Made by a program: the position numbers and the translations under genes. The notes under the pieces are model-generated. The model made no database searches and was not told the origin of the DNA. It saw only the letters and a program-made list of their open reading frames with translations. Source: Phoronis australis (lineage: Eukaryota; Phoronida; Phoronidae). Taken from it: a stretch of 49,242 nucleotides of DNA. Each line of letters opens with the position of its first letter. Position 1 is the first letter of the stretch. The stretch spans positions 933,880-983,121 of the forward strand of contig NMRA01000109.1 of assembly GCA_002633005.1 (NCBI GenBank), read 5' to 3'. Below are positions 23,688-34,130 of this stretch, piece by piece.

Positions 23688-25107
23688 TCATATTAACCAT
23701 GATTTTATAAAGCATTATGTCTTCCCGACCTTAATGGCAATGTATGTCACGAAGCTGATAACCCATTTTTTAGATGGACGTTAAACTTTACTTTACGGGA
23801 TCCACTCGATAGACTCCTTTCAAAAGTCCTTCATTGTTTTAGAAGAATGCACGTAACAGTTTTTATCGTTAAATGTCTTCAAGTCAGGTCAAGTTATATC
23901 TCAAGATAGAGCAAGATTTTTGTACCCCATACCCGGATTTGCAGCGCAAACGAACTACGCATTGCGCATGTGCGAGTTACTTCCTGCGCGAAGGCTCATG
24001 GGATAGCTTGTGGTCAGGCATGTCTTAAGCAGGCTGGATAGTGTGTGCATTTGGAGTGATTTGCAAACTAAAAACCATGTTTCATTTTTTTGCTTTATAA
24101 TACCAAGCAAGTCCTCTCCCTCTCTCGTTCGTAAACACAACGTAGCTATTATCAGTGACCGTGTGACCGAGGGCACGACTGTCGTCATGTTCAGTATTGG
24201 GCCTATTGGCGTTGATTTCGAAATCTCCTCCGATTTCAGACAAATTGATAGTTCTTGGGTTGCTTAACTTTTGTAGCTTTCGCCGTGGATATGCTAGAGA
24301 CGTTAATTTTAAGAGGAAATTCCTTCGGAATGTTGTTCTCATACGTCTTTTTTCCACCAGGAAAATGTTCGCTGCACACACGATGGCCCCTAGGCAATTA
24401 CACCCACTGGATGCCGCAGGCATTCAGGGGCGATAGTACATCCTCACAAAAAGTTACTCATTTCAAAATACAGCAAATAAAATCAAATGAACCATACATA
24501 TAGGAACACGGAGTTATAATTAACACATACCACGACTCTGGATACAATTTAGTCGGCAAAACTTGAACAAATCGATGAAAATCTGTCGCGTTTGCTCGAG
24601 TTTCTCTCAGTTAGCGGGTGCCATTTTGAGGAAGTTACGTGAAATTACGCATGTTGACGAATAAAAAGTCTAAGAGACACACATCTTACAAGTTTCACCC
24701 GATACCTTCTCATGCTATTTTACAAGGGTCACGCACTAGCATCACGCGATTCGCTGAGTCTCGCGCTAACCTTTGCCTAACTCACGTGATTCAGTTGACA
24801 TGCTTTATGGTTATCGCGCACGCGCTGATAAAATTAACTGCAACCAAAAAGTGATGTAATTCTTCGCCAAAGTCAACTTAATTCTCACAACTAAGCTTAA
24901 GATATGTATAGAAGTAGAAAGGACCAATGATGAAAGTAAGCGTTTTTTAAACGATTGTTTTAAGTGTAGAATGTATTTTTGACGAGGTGAAAACTCGAAA
25001 TCGGTAATCCAAATCCGGTCACGACCCGTTTAAAATACACTGAAGTAACAAAATGAGTACAGAAAGCGAATGGAAGTATTGTAGGCCCTATATGGCCAAC
25101 CGAGGGG
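23688..25107. other. No gene recognised
   Basis: Overlapping open frames on both strands at 24010-24436 (up to 113 codons) show no domain. The rest is without recognisable structure. Confidence 0.45.
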
Positions 25108-25317
25108 CTACGTGTTGCCTACTAGATGGCTCCGCATTGGTTTGAATGCGCTAAATCTCCCCTTACTCCCAGCTCTCCTAATGTTGTCTATCCATTTTTC
25201 ACGAAGTTCTTAGTTTGCAGGGAACACATAAAAACTCGGATTTTTATCTCTCTTGTTGTTTTTGAAGCAGCCAGAAACACAACAAGTGTATCCGCCGTAA
25301 GTTTTCTTCGCGCTCAT
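25108..25317 (-). pseudogene. THAP-domain fragment with an in-frame stop
   Basis: From the minus-strand ATG at 25317 the frame reads YTCCVSGCFKNNKRDKNPSF and then YVFPAN, the C2 part and start of a THAP zinc finger. A TAA at 25212-25210 interrupts. The same frame then continues with ELREKWIDNIRRAGSKGRFS and AFKPM, typical of the middle of THAP domains of the longer invertebrate type. The final C-x2-H pair (usually VCSxHF) is not found before the next stop at 25110-25108. THAP domains bind DNA and are used both by host regulators and by P-element/Kolobok-type transposases. This one looks like a decayed copy. It is also possible that intron boundaries were misread, but no clear splice sites flank the stop. 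Confidence 0.7.
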
Positions 25318-25439
25318 ACCGCGTATTATGCTTGATACTACGGCCGCCTTCGGAATCCTGACCACAGCACCCACAATGCACCATTTTAACCTAATTTCAA
25401 TATGGCGTCGCTGCAAATCCGCTATTGTAATGCCCTGAC

Positions 25440-25919
25440 ATAAGAAGCTTCATATGCCACTAGTCATCCGCCAATACCGTGGTCCTGCACCATAATTTTC
25501 CTAACAATTAAATTAAAATTCTATCGCATTTGTTTACACTGACAAAAATACACAACAGGATCGGTGAGGCATGGAAACAAACATTTGAGTTAATTTTGGA
25601 AACACAATAGTTTTGATCACTGTTACTATTTCAAGAGACGCCGCTGAAAACGCTAACATTAAAAAACCTTCAACACCAGCACTGGCTCAATACATAAAAT
25701 TGACAATCATGCCTTTATTGGAAAAACTATCAGCAAAATATTTGGAATCTCTTTCGGAAGAATCAAACTGTACTCTGGACAAAACCATTTCATAATCATA
25801 CATGTAAATACAGGGTGACGTAGTTTTTTAGAAAAATACTCTAAAATATGACTATCCGAGAATTTATTGCAAGCTGATGTTTTCAAATTCCAAGAATTAC
25901 AAAGTTTCTTTCGCAAAGC
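25440..25919. other. No gene recognised
   Basis: Short open frames at 25613-25795 (plus) and 25707-25922 (minus) without recognisable features. Confidence 0.45.
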
Positions 25920-26160
25920 CATGCGCGCACCCAGCCTAAATTATAGGGGGCTCGAATTTTCCGGTACGCGGACCATTTACTGAATAAAATCAATGACTAA
26001 AACTGGACCTTTAGGTTCAGGCCTAGGAATTGATTTGTGCACTTTGTGGACTTTTGTCTCGTTTGCTAGGACTTTTTGTTCCATTGAGGCGGACCTTTTT
26101 AACTAATTTGGCCAATTGGGGACTCGTTCGAGCCCCAGAGCCCCCCTGGGTGCGCCCATG
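25920..26160. mobile_element. Miniature element, family CATGCGCGCA, copy 2
   Basis: CATGCGCGCACCCAG at the left pairs imperfectly with CTGGGTGCGCCCATG at the right (26146-26160). Subterminal GGGGGCTC and GAGCCCCC also pair. The interior shares the GGACTTTTTGTT...GAGGYGGACCTTTT block with the element at 7039-7256. 241 bases, non-coding. Confidence 0.65.
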
Positions 26161-26283
26161 AAAGTACAGTAGTTAAGGAAAATGTCACTATTGACTCTAA
26201 TTGCAGAACATTATCAATAATGAATGCATTTTTCAGACTACGCACAGCTAACTCTTACAGCTTTCGCATGCTCCACTGAGTGA

Positions 26284-26440
26284 GTACTTACTGTACTGTA
26301 TCATTTAACTACCTTGTACTACTACTTACTGTACTGTATCATTGAAGTACACTGTACCAGTACCCACTGTACTGTATCATTCAAGTACCCTGTACTAGTA
26401 CTTAGTGTACTGTATCATTCAACTACCCTCTACTACTTCC
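26284..26440. repeat. Minisatellite of about 40 bases, four copies
   Basis: The segment ACTGTACTGTATCATT recurs at about 26290, 26329, 26367 and 26408 (with small changes), each followed by a GTAC-rich stretch. The units are 38-42 bases long and diverged. Confidence 0.85.
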
Positions 26441-26754
26441 CATGTTTAAACTGAACGCAATTGCTACTGCAGAAACCATATAGCACATCAGCTCTGTTAA
26501 AAACCCTCCTTATCTCCGATGGAACTGCATAAGTAGCACTTGGTGCCAAACCTGAACAATTGTTGTTCCTTGCAACTGCGGCAACTTCCCCAACTTTCGC
26601 ATACTGCAAAACAAACTTTTGATTCCTGGAATAAGCAAAAACGCTGTTAATTCCCTGTAAAACCATGCCTTTGTCAACACTTTTGTCAAAATTTTGATAC
26701 ACCCTGTAAAATACAACAAAAAAGTGAATCGTAAAATTTCTGTATTTGCTTGTT

Positions 26755-27760
26755 AAGAGCCCAAATACTATATGTGGGCGCATCATGCGTAATATCTGTC
26801 CGTCCTTCTGGCGTCCGCTGCTGTATGTCCAAAACCCATTGATGTAATATGTTCCTTTCACAGATGGGGCGGCATGAGCGAATTTTTAGACGGTCCAACT
26901 ACCGGTGTCTACTGGCAACTGTATTGTTTTACGTTTACCTGTGTATCTGTCATTGAGATTACCCTACCTTCCCGTGTCGGCCATTTTTACTGCTTTCTAA
27001 TCTTAATTATTGCCTTCCACGCCTCTGTAGGACAAACCACTGGAAGGATGATTAATAATATAAACATTGACATATATGTTGCTACTGAGAAGAGGACGGA
27101 TGACCATTGTTTTCGGACAGCTACAACTACATGGGGTCCTACTAGTAACATTTTTTTTACCTCCGTGTCTGTATCTCCTAAAACCACGGTAGGGTCTTTG
27201 TTAAATTTGCCAATGTACATTTATATGAAGGTGACAACAGGTGACCATGACTTTCGGACGGATCCAACTACTGCTGTGCCCCCTAGTGGCAATTTCATTT
27301 CTTCTCGTTTTATTCTGTATCTTTACTTGAAGTTCTAGCTTGGACGGATTTTTAAGAAATTTGGCAAGTAGATTATTTTTAAAGAAGCGAGGACATGTTT
27401 TCGATTTCAGATGGATTTGACATAGTGTAGGCTTCCTAGTGGCCGTTTTGTAATTATATTTGAGTCTGTTTTAAGCGTCCATCTCTCTATCGGCCAAACT
27501 ACTCGAAGAATCGTTATAAAAACTGGTAAATCTTGTCCTACTGGCAAGAGCATTGTTGAAGATTTTTGTACTGTTTGACTACTGTGGAATTTGGCAAGTG
27601 TATTTCTACGAAGGTGCCAACACATGACGACGTTTGGGCAAATCAGACTACCACTGTGCTTCCAGTGGCAGTTTTATTTTATACGGTCTTGGCAGGTATG
27701 TTCCTACTGAGGAGAGCATTGTTGACTTGACATGCAACCCCTAGAGGCTACTTCAAGTTT
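26755..27760 (+). repeat. CTAGTGGC array repeat, copy 1 (diverged)
   Basis: It begins with TATATGTGGGCGCATCATGC and a GGACGGCATGAGCGAA-like block (here GGGCGGCATGAGCGAA), both shared with 30861-31010. Then follow degenerate units of 110-160 bases marked by CTAGTGGC-like octamers (27139, 27280, 27433, 27660, 27747). A final shared block ATCAACGCTCCGCGTTGCTC lies near 27850. Repeat units contain TTTTACGTTTACCTSTGT and CCTCTRTCRRCCAAAC segments. No protein recognised. The family is not identified. Confidence 0.65.
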
Positions 27761-27904
27761 ACTAACATTGCTCCATTTAGTGAGAGTATTTGAAATAGTA
27801 ATCATCCCTTTTATCTTCGCTGTACGCGATGCACTTGGTGGGCGCATATCAACGCTCCGCGTTGCTCTTGTTACAAATTGTAGCACTAGTATTATCTTTG
27901 CCCA

Positions 27905-28350
27905 CCCACTAAGATATGGGTAGACGGTCTCCAAGTCCAAGAAAATGCAATTCTACGTATTGTTCGCTTCGAAAATCGTAAAACACAGAAACAAGCAACT
28001 TTTGAATCATACCACTTGCCCCAATTAGTCTCGACTTCGTCATTTTGGGAAGTGATTTCTGAATTCGCGAAGAACTGACAGTTCAATATTCTTTAAAATG
28101 AGAGACCGTGACAAGCCAATTTGTAGCGGTTCTTCTCAAGCAATAACGAGCTGTGAGTTCTTTTGGAGCACTGAAATCACCCTCAATTTGATCAACCAAT
28201 AGCTTGATGCCAATTTCGTAACAGTATACGATAAATCAAAAACAAATTTTTGTGATGGAAGGCTGGTTTATAGCCAATTTAGTCCGAACTAGGAAACAAC
28301 TGAATACCCATAAATCCGAAAAGTGTCGAGAGATAATGCTACTTCTATTG
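27905..28350. other. Upstream region of the second MS4A-like gene; no coding region recognised
   Basis: No recognisable ORF or repeat. It is probably intron and 5' flank of the gene at 28375. Confidence 0.4.
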
Positions 28351-28354
28351 TTTC

Positions 28355-28356
28355 AG
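28355..28356 (+). promoter_or_regulatory. 3' splice site before the second MS4A-like gene
   Basis: CTACTTCTATTGTTTCAG ends at 28356, a strong acceptor context. The predicted exon starts 18 bases before the ATG at 28375. Confidence 0.7.
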
Positions 28357-28374
28357 GAAGCAACGTTTTAAAGC

Positions 28375-28824
28375 ATGTTGCAAAGCAGACCCCGTGAAGC
28401 TCTCGCCCAAATTTATGCAGTCTCTGCCGCAAGAGGTCTCGCAATCACCCAGCTCGTACTTGGAGTTCTGTGTCTCATCTGCGGAATCGTCGTTCTTGCC
28501 ATTGGCACGTATTTGTGGATTTACATAACAGGGGCGGCAGAATTGTGGTTACCACTGTTTCCTATCATCTCCGGCATTTTGGGAATCTTTGCAGCTCGCA
28601 ACTGCACGTCTGGATTGATAGTCGCGCATATGGTGATGTCGATCGTCGCATGCTTGACCTCGTTCGGTCTGTTCATCGTGGGGTGTTTCTACGCTATTGT
28701 CACCGGAGTACATATCGCTATACTTATTTTGGCGTTCGCTGAATTCGTCATTGCAATCATTTCTTCTGCATTTTGTTGCCGAGCCGTTTGTTGTGGTTCC
28801 GGTGGTAGTGCAGGAGCTATTTAG
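28375..28824 (+). CDS. MS4A/CD20-like four-transmembrane protein, paralogue 2
   Basis: A 149-residue protein with helices at about 21-44, 57-74, 79-103 and 111-134. The loop LWIYITGAAELWLPL and the helix-2 motif GILGIFAARN correspond to those of the paralogues. Helix 4 runs HIAILILAFAEFVIAIISS and is followed by a Cys-rich juxtamembrane tail (FCCRAVCCGSGG), a plausible palmitoylation site by analogy with other tetraspan proteins (inference). By eye about half of the core residues match paralogue 1, so the duplications are not recent. The start is the first ATG after the acceptor; no upstream in-frame alternative is needed. Single coding exon. No nearby AATAAA was seen; the next is about 830 bases downstream near 29655. 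Confidence 0.87.
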   Translation: MLQSRPREALAQIYAVSAARGLAITQLVLGVLCLICGIVVLAIGTYLWIYITGAAELWLPLFPIISGILGIFAARNCTSGLIVAHMVMSIVACLTSFGLFIVGCFYAIVTGVHIAILILAFAEFVIAIISSAFCCRAVCCGSGGSAGAI

Positions 28825-28932
28825 TTAACTGTCGCTAGTTTACTTCAGTTCCGCAGCTTTACTTGTTATTTCCACAACCCAAAACTAAGCACCTATCACA
28901 TCTCTATAATGGCTGTGCTTGATTGACTTAGG

Positions 28933-29015
28933 CGGTTCCACCCGGTCAACTGGCTTGGAGATCTCATTGGTCTGTAAGCCGAAAGTCATCATCAGTAACT
29001 GACCCGGCGGAACCG
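28933..29015. repeat. 16-base inverted repeat downstream of paralogue 2
   Basis: CGGTTCCACCCGGTCA at 28933-28948 pairs with TGACCCGGCGGAACCG at 29000-29015 (two mismatches). It lies about 110 bases after the stop of the second MS4A-like gene, so it may be in its 3' UTR. It may be a tiny inverted-repeat insertion. Confidence 0.6.
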
Positions 29016-30300
29016 GTGCAGTCAAGTGCGGCCACTCGCATTTATACAACATGAGCGAGTAAGTAATGTTTTGACTTACAGACTACTTTAAACAAATGAC
29101 GCAATCAAAATTGGTAATATGTAATTGATGCTGTGTTGTTTCACATTCTGTCTGGTTATGTTTAATATGTCAAACATATAAATTCTTGTTATGCAAGTAA
29201 GCCTTATCGGGAAACTGCTTTTGCCACAATAGACAATGAATATTCATAGAGTAAATTGCAATCTTATAGGAGAAGAAGACCTTAAGAGTACATTACAGTC
29301 GTTCACGACTAAAGCGGCCGCCAGGGTGTTTGGCCACCGACGCTTTGTTTCACTTCATGGCATGTTTTACTTAATCAGTACCAGGTACAGTTAAATAACG
29401 CTAGGGGTCGCTAAATAAGTAAGATTTCGCTAGCGTACGCGAGATATTGTCGTGTACGTGACTTTTCTCGCCACAAGATAAAATTAGTTGACCCTGGACT
29501 ACAACTATGAAACATGAAAATCTGTTGTGTTTTTTGATTTTATTCTTAAGTACGTTTTTTAAAAATTTGATGAACACGCAAGTGTTCGCGATTAACAACT
29601 TTCAATGATACTCGCCCGAGCTCTCTATATCATCGACGGTCGTTCGCAGCGCAACAATAAAGCAGACAGCACACATACTTGATAAAACTAATGATTAAAC
29701 TGACAGTAATATTTCAAGACTATTCTTGTCTTATATTCGGGCAAAAACGTAGTGACACAAAGTTACAAGAAATGCGACGAAGGTTCTTGACCCAATAGCA
29801 ATGCTGAAAAATACACATACTGTGGAAAAAGTGCATCCCTGTGAGCTGCTCATCATCAAAACGGTTTTCCCCAAGAAGTCGTCAAAGATTTCAATATCTT
29901 TAACCAGCCCTGAGTGGGTGTCTTGTTAATCGTGAACACTGTTGTGTCTTCATCAAATTTTGTCTATAGGAGGCGCTACTGGCAGGTTATTTTTACCACA
30001 TCGTTGATATAATGAACATTTGTTTTGTTTTCGTTTCATTTTCATAGCGTATAGGCAGAAGTTGTGACATGGTTCTATTTACAAGTACAATAAAATCACA
30101 GCTGATTTATGTGTAGAGATTGTATATCGGATAATGAGAAGAGTTTGGTAAAATTAGTGAACGTTCATGCAATTGCTGGATTGAATTACTCATAAAACAA
30201 TAAAATTGACCACGATTTCTTCTATCGTTCTCAGTATTCTGTCGAGCGAAAAACATATTTCAACCTCTTATCCAAGCAGCTTTCTGAATTTTCTAATAAC
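29016..30300. other. No gene recognised
   Basis: AT-rich. The only listed open frame (29401-29598, minus) has no domain. An AATAAA near 29655 could serve as a distal poly(A) signal of the upstream gene, but this is weak. Confidence 0.45.
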
Positions 30301-30307
30301 TGAACAG

Positions 30308-30830
30308 TCATCGTAAACTATGACTTCATCACTCGAAATAGTACCTGGCTTCCTGGCGACCACGATAATCAAGCGAACATTGAAATATTGGACATACTAC
30401 TTGCAAACGACTTTGTACAACTGGTCAAAGAGCTTACAAGAATCTCTGCACCATTTACATCTTGCATTGACTTGTGTATTAGCAACAACCTCCGTTCTAT
30501 TGCGTCCACGTTGGTTCTGCCTCTTATCGGTCAATCAGATCACCATGACATGCATACGGGGCATCTATCTCATCATGTTCAGCTCACAATGAAGCTCCCG
30601 TCTTACAAAATGAGTTTGGAAATACGACAAACTAAATCAAATTCAATTGCATAACGACTTGATCAGTCGCGATTGGCATGCTATTCTCAGACGAAACAGC
30701 ATCAGTCGAAACTGTAGTATCGAGATTCAATAAAGAAATCTGTAACATATCCTACAGAAAAAATCCATCTAAATTCAAAGTAGATACTAATAAAAACAAA
30801 GCACGAACTAAAAACTCACTAACTTATATA
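30308..30830 (+). pseudogene. LINE endonuclease C-terminal fragment
   Basis: A plus-strand frame reads STWLPGDHDNQANIEILDIL, then LANDFVQLVKELTRISAPFT, then CIDLCISNN and VLPLIGQSDHHDMHTGHLS. This is the end of the apurinic-type endonuclease domain of CR1/Jockey-like non-LTR elements, including the terminal SDH motif. A second frame from 30678 continues into the linker (SVETVVSRFNKEICNI). The reverse transcriptase does not follow: the next 1.5 kb is the CTAGTGGC array repeat. Relic. Confidence 0.75.
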
Positions 30831-30860
30831 GGCGCTACAAACAGTCTAGTAACCCTTTTC

Positions 30861-32390
30861 ATGCGCCCATATATTTATATGTGGGCGCATCATGCCGTCA
30901 TCTCCGTCCGGTGTCCGGCGTCCGCTGCCCTCCAAAACGACTTGACGTATGTTTATGAAATTTAGAACATGTGTTCCTTCTATGGATGGGACGGCATGAG
31001 CGAACTTTCAGACGGATCCGATTACAGGTGTGCCCCCTAGTGGCAATTTTAGTTTTTTACGTTTACCTCTGTTTCTTCGAAAGTCCTGAACGGATTTTCA
31101 TAAAATTTTGTATATAGGCACCTATTAGTGAGATGAAGCTATCCTCCAGTTTTCGGACGGATTCGACGTAGTTTGCACCACCTAGTGGCCATACTATTTT
31201 CGAGTCTGTTTTTTTGCGTCCACCCCTCTATCAACCTAACCGCTCAAAGGATGATTGTGAAAATTGGCATGTATGCTCTTAGTACGAAGTGGACGGCTGA
31301 CGATATGATTTCCGACGACTTCAACTACTGTGGCGCCTCCTAGTGGCATTTTTTGTTTTTTGGGGGGGCTCATTGCTTATCTCCTAAACCGTTTGCAGGA
31401 TCTTTACTTAATTTAGCAAGTGTTAATGTTGACAACGTGACGGACGACCCGGCACGACGACTTTCAGACGGATCTGACTACTGGTGTGCCACCCAGTGGC
31501 AATTTTATTTTTTTACGTTTACCTCTGTATGTTCAAAGGTCCTAAACGTATTTTCATAAAATTTGGCATACAGGCATCTGTTAATGAGGTGACGCTATCT
31601 CTCCGTTTTCAGATAGATTCGACCTAGTTTACGCCACCTAGTGGCCATTTTTACTGTTTTTTGGCATCCACTCGTCTATCAACCAAACCGCTTTCAGGAT
31701 AATAGTGAAAATTGGCATGTATGTTTTTACTATGAAGTGGACGGCTGACGATGATTTTCCGACGAGTTTGACTACTGTGGGACGGCTCTGAGTACTGGCG
31801 TGCCCTCTAGTAGCAATTTTAGTTTTTTAAGTTTCTCAGTTTGTATCTTCAAAGGTGCTCATCAGATTTTCATAAAATTTTGAGTAGAGGCATCTATTGG
31901 TGACATGACGCTACCATCCTGTTTTTAGATGGAATCGAGGTATTTTACGCCACCAAGTGGCCATTTTCGCTGTTTTCAAATCTTGTTTTTGGCGTCCACC
32001 CCTCGATCAACCAACTCATTCTAAGGATGGTTTTGAAAATTGGCGTATGTTTTCAGTGTGAAGAGGACGTTTGATGATGGCGACTGACTACTGTGGCGCC
32101 TCCTAGTGACAGTTTTGTTTTGTTTTGCTTTGCGCCCACAGCTGTATCCCCAAAGCCCACTGCAGATCTTTATTAAATTTAGTAAGGGAATTTATATGAA
32201 GATAATAGGCGGATCGAACGGACGCTAAGCCCACAAGTGACAATTTCATTTTGTTCTCTTTTCCTTTGTTTCTATGAAGTTCTTTGACAGATTTTTATGA
32301 ATATTGCATGTTCACGTTTTTGGATGGATTGTACATTTTTGTGCCATCTAGTGGCCATTTTTATGATACAAATAAATAACCCTATAAGCT
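30861..32390 (+). repeat. CTAGTGGC array repeat, copy 2, with three-unit higher-order structure
   Basis: It starts with an imperfect palindrome ATGCGCCCATATA-TTTA-TATGTGGGCGCAT (30861-30890). Marker octamers (CTAGTGGC or variants) lie at about 31034, 31191, 31337, 31491, 31637, 31805, 31952, 32099, 32235 and 32345, so units are near 150 bases. Three unit types alternate: GGCAATTTT followed by TTTTACGTTTACCTCTG; GGCCATTTT followed by CCACCCCTCTATCAACC; and GCGCCTCCTAGTGGC. The a-b-c set is about 455 bases. One c unit is missing before 31805. It ends near the shared block CAACGCTCCGCGTTGCTC (about 32412). The block is closely related to 26755-27760. Confidence 0.75.
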
Positions 32391-32814
32391 CACCATTTGC
32401 GTGGCACATTTCAACGCTCCGCGTTGCTCTTGTTGTTTAAAGCATTTGCCCTAAACTACTTTGACTATGGAAATATCTATCAATCCACTGGCGTTGGTGT
32501 TCTACTCCAGTTAGATCGTTTGCTGTATCAAGCTGCACTTTCAATCACAGGATCATTTAAAGGTTCAGAAAAAATAAAGTTCACAATAGCCTGAATTGGT
32601 ATACACTTTCCAAAAGAAGAAAACTACACATAAACATCACATGTACGCATATAACGTTTTCAATAACATAACCAATGCGTCTAACAAGCTTATATTTAAC
32701 AAATATGAAAGAGAATGCGACCTGAAGAATACCCTTATTTTCAAAATCCCTCGTCGTATTCCAGGGCAACTCGCAGATCAACAATTCCAGTGTGTACAGG
32801 GCTTGGAATGACCA

Positions 32815-33265
32815 ATGGCGAAAAACGCGGAAATTTTGACGGCCCGAAACATGCGAGCAGCCAGCCTTGAAAAAGTCGATGTGGACCTTTTGCCGACAAA
32901 AATCGGGAGGACTAAAAAAAAAAAAACGGTACCACCTTCGGAAGCGTGCGTCTGCGTCTGTCTTAGCTCGTCCGCCACTCCCACCTCCAAACATTTTTGG
33001 CTGCAGAGTCGTAGTATTTGTCACCGCGGTTTACAATCCACCACGCTATCCCAGATGCTCCGGCAATGTTGACAATTTACGTTCCTCCAAACATAAAGAG
33101 CAAATTTCGCTTTTCGAGGTGAAAGTCGTCGGCAACGCGGCGGTAAGAAAGAAGTTTTCCGCGGAAATTTTATATCAAATCCGATTTCTTTACGCGGAAA
33201 TATAATAAAATATGCGGACAGAACATTTGAAAAAAGCGGAAATCCGTGTTTCCGCGGAAAATTTA
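32815..33265. mobile_element. Insert inside the LINE, GCGGAAA-rich
   Basis: This block separates two LINE pieces. Its flanks carry similar sequence, CAGTGTGTACAGGGCTTGGA on the left and CAGTGTATAAACAATTGGAA on the right, so the LINE target may have been duplicated. The right half contains several CGCGGAAA motifs and a small palindrome (GCGGAAAT...TTTCCGC, about 33235-33258). No protein recognised on either strand. Confidence 0.4.
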
Positions 33266-33577
33266 CAGTGTATAAACAATTGGAATACACTGCCTTCAAG
33301 TTTAGAGACACATTCACCCTCAATGATCAGAAAAGCTTTAAAATTCACTTCTGTCATGCCATTCTACCTTTCCCTCTTACTAAGTTCAAAACTATTCTAA
33401 GAGCTCTCGAAATACCTCTGAATAGATTGCGCTCTAGACTTTTACTTACGACACAATTTCAGAAACGTCTCTCTGTTGTGCAACTTTGGGCAAGTTCAAA
33501 CTAAATTCATTTTCTGTTGGACTGTGTAGTGTAATAGTGTAACTCAACAAGCAGTAGTAAAGGTGAAGACTCAGCAA

Positions 33578-33582
<5 letters not shown>

Positions 33583-33614
<32 letters not shown>

Positions 33615-33717
33615 TGTGTGTNNNNNNNNNNNNNNNNNNNNNNNNNNNNNNNNNNNNNNNNNNNNNNNNNNNNNNNNNNNNNNNNNNNNNNNNNNNNNNN
33701 NNNNNNNNNNNNNGTCT

Positions 33718-33780
<63 letters not shown>
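33583..33780. repeat. (CT)n-(GT)n microsatellite containing an N gap
   Basis: A CT run (about 33583-33598) passes into a GT run, then 92 N bases at 33622-33713, then more GT to 33780. The gap is a sequencing or assembly gap in the dinucleotide repeat. All open frames across it are artefacts. Confidence 0.95.
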
Positions 33781-33782
<2 letters not shown>

Positions 33783-34130
33783 CATGAATACACTAAATAT
33801 TTCATGACAGCCTATCCAATTAATTTACAACAACGACAGGGACTCTTCCAGATCATCGAAGGAAAGTCTGATTTGTTCTCTACAAAGCCAATATCCTCAC
33901 TAATGCTTCAAGTAAATTCTGTGTAGAAACAAATCTTGTGATGCTTCGACCCCTCGCATCATTTGTTTATAACAGTCTGCACGTGTATTGAAATGTTATG
34001 TCTTTTTTCTCTTTTTCATTTGTGTAATAATAATAATAGCTAAAATATTCCCCATTTATTATTGTGTGTTTATTGTCTAAAGCCCGGATATATAAGGCTC
34101 ACTGCGGTTCCCGGGCTGAATCTCATTGTG

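Larger units (their letters stand above)
32391..34130 (+). pseudogene. LINE 3' part (RT C-terminus to zinc-knuckle), interrupted
   Basis: A frame at 32397-32594 reads FKAFALNYFDYGNIYQSTGV and LLQLDRLLYQAALSITGSFK, then LNWYTLSKRRKLHINIT. This is the conserved C-terminal tract of non-LTR reverse transcriptases of the CR1/Jockey-like group. After an insert (about 32815-33265) it resumes with NNWNTLPSSLETHSPSMIRK. Around 33480-33530 a frame with GQVQTKFIFCW resembles the CxCGxxQTxxHxxxxC motif. The tail at 33790-33926 and the AT-rich 3' sequence up to about 34130 fit the LINE end. It is broken by frameshifts, the microsatellite and the N gap. Confidence 0.65.

Noticed and set aside
24010-24436. 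Overlapping open frames on both strands, up to 113 codons
   Set aside because: No domain, no splice context, and three frames open at once; considered as a continuation of the nearby THAP fragment but no matching protein motif was seen.
26433-26861. 142-codon minus-strand open frame, the longest unexplained one in the middle of the window, with an acceptor-like TTTTACAG before VYQNFDKSVDKG
   Set aside because: No domain recognised, its upstream third overlaps the head of the CTAGTGGC repeat, and there is no downstream exon. A chance frame is more likely, though a lone exon cannot be excluded.
33507-33926. Several open frames across the CA/GT tract and the N gap
   Set aside because: Artefacts of the dinucleotide repeat and of Ns translated as X. 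Only the tail after 33780 may belong to the LINE.
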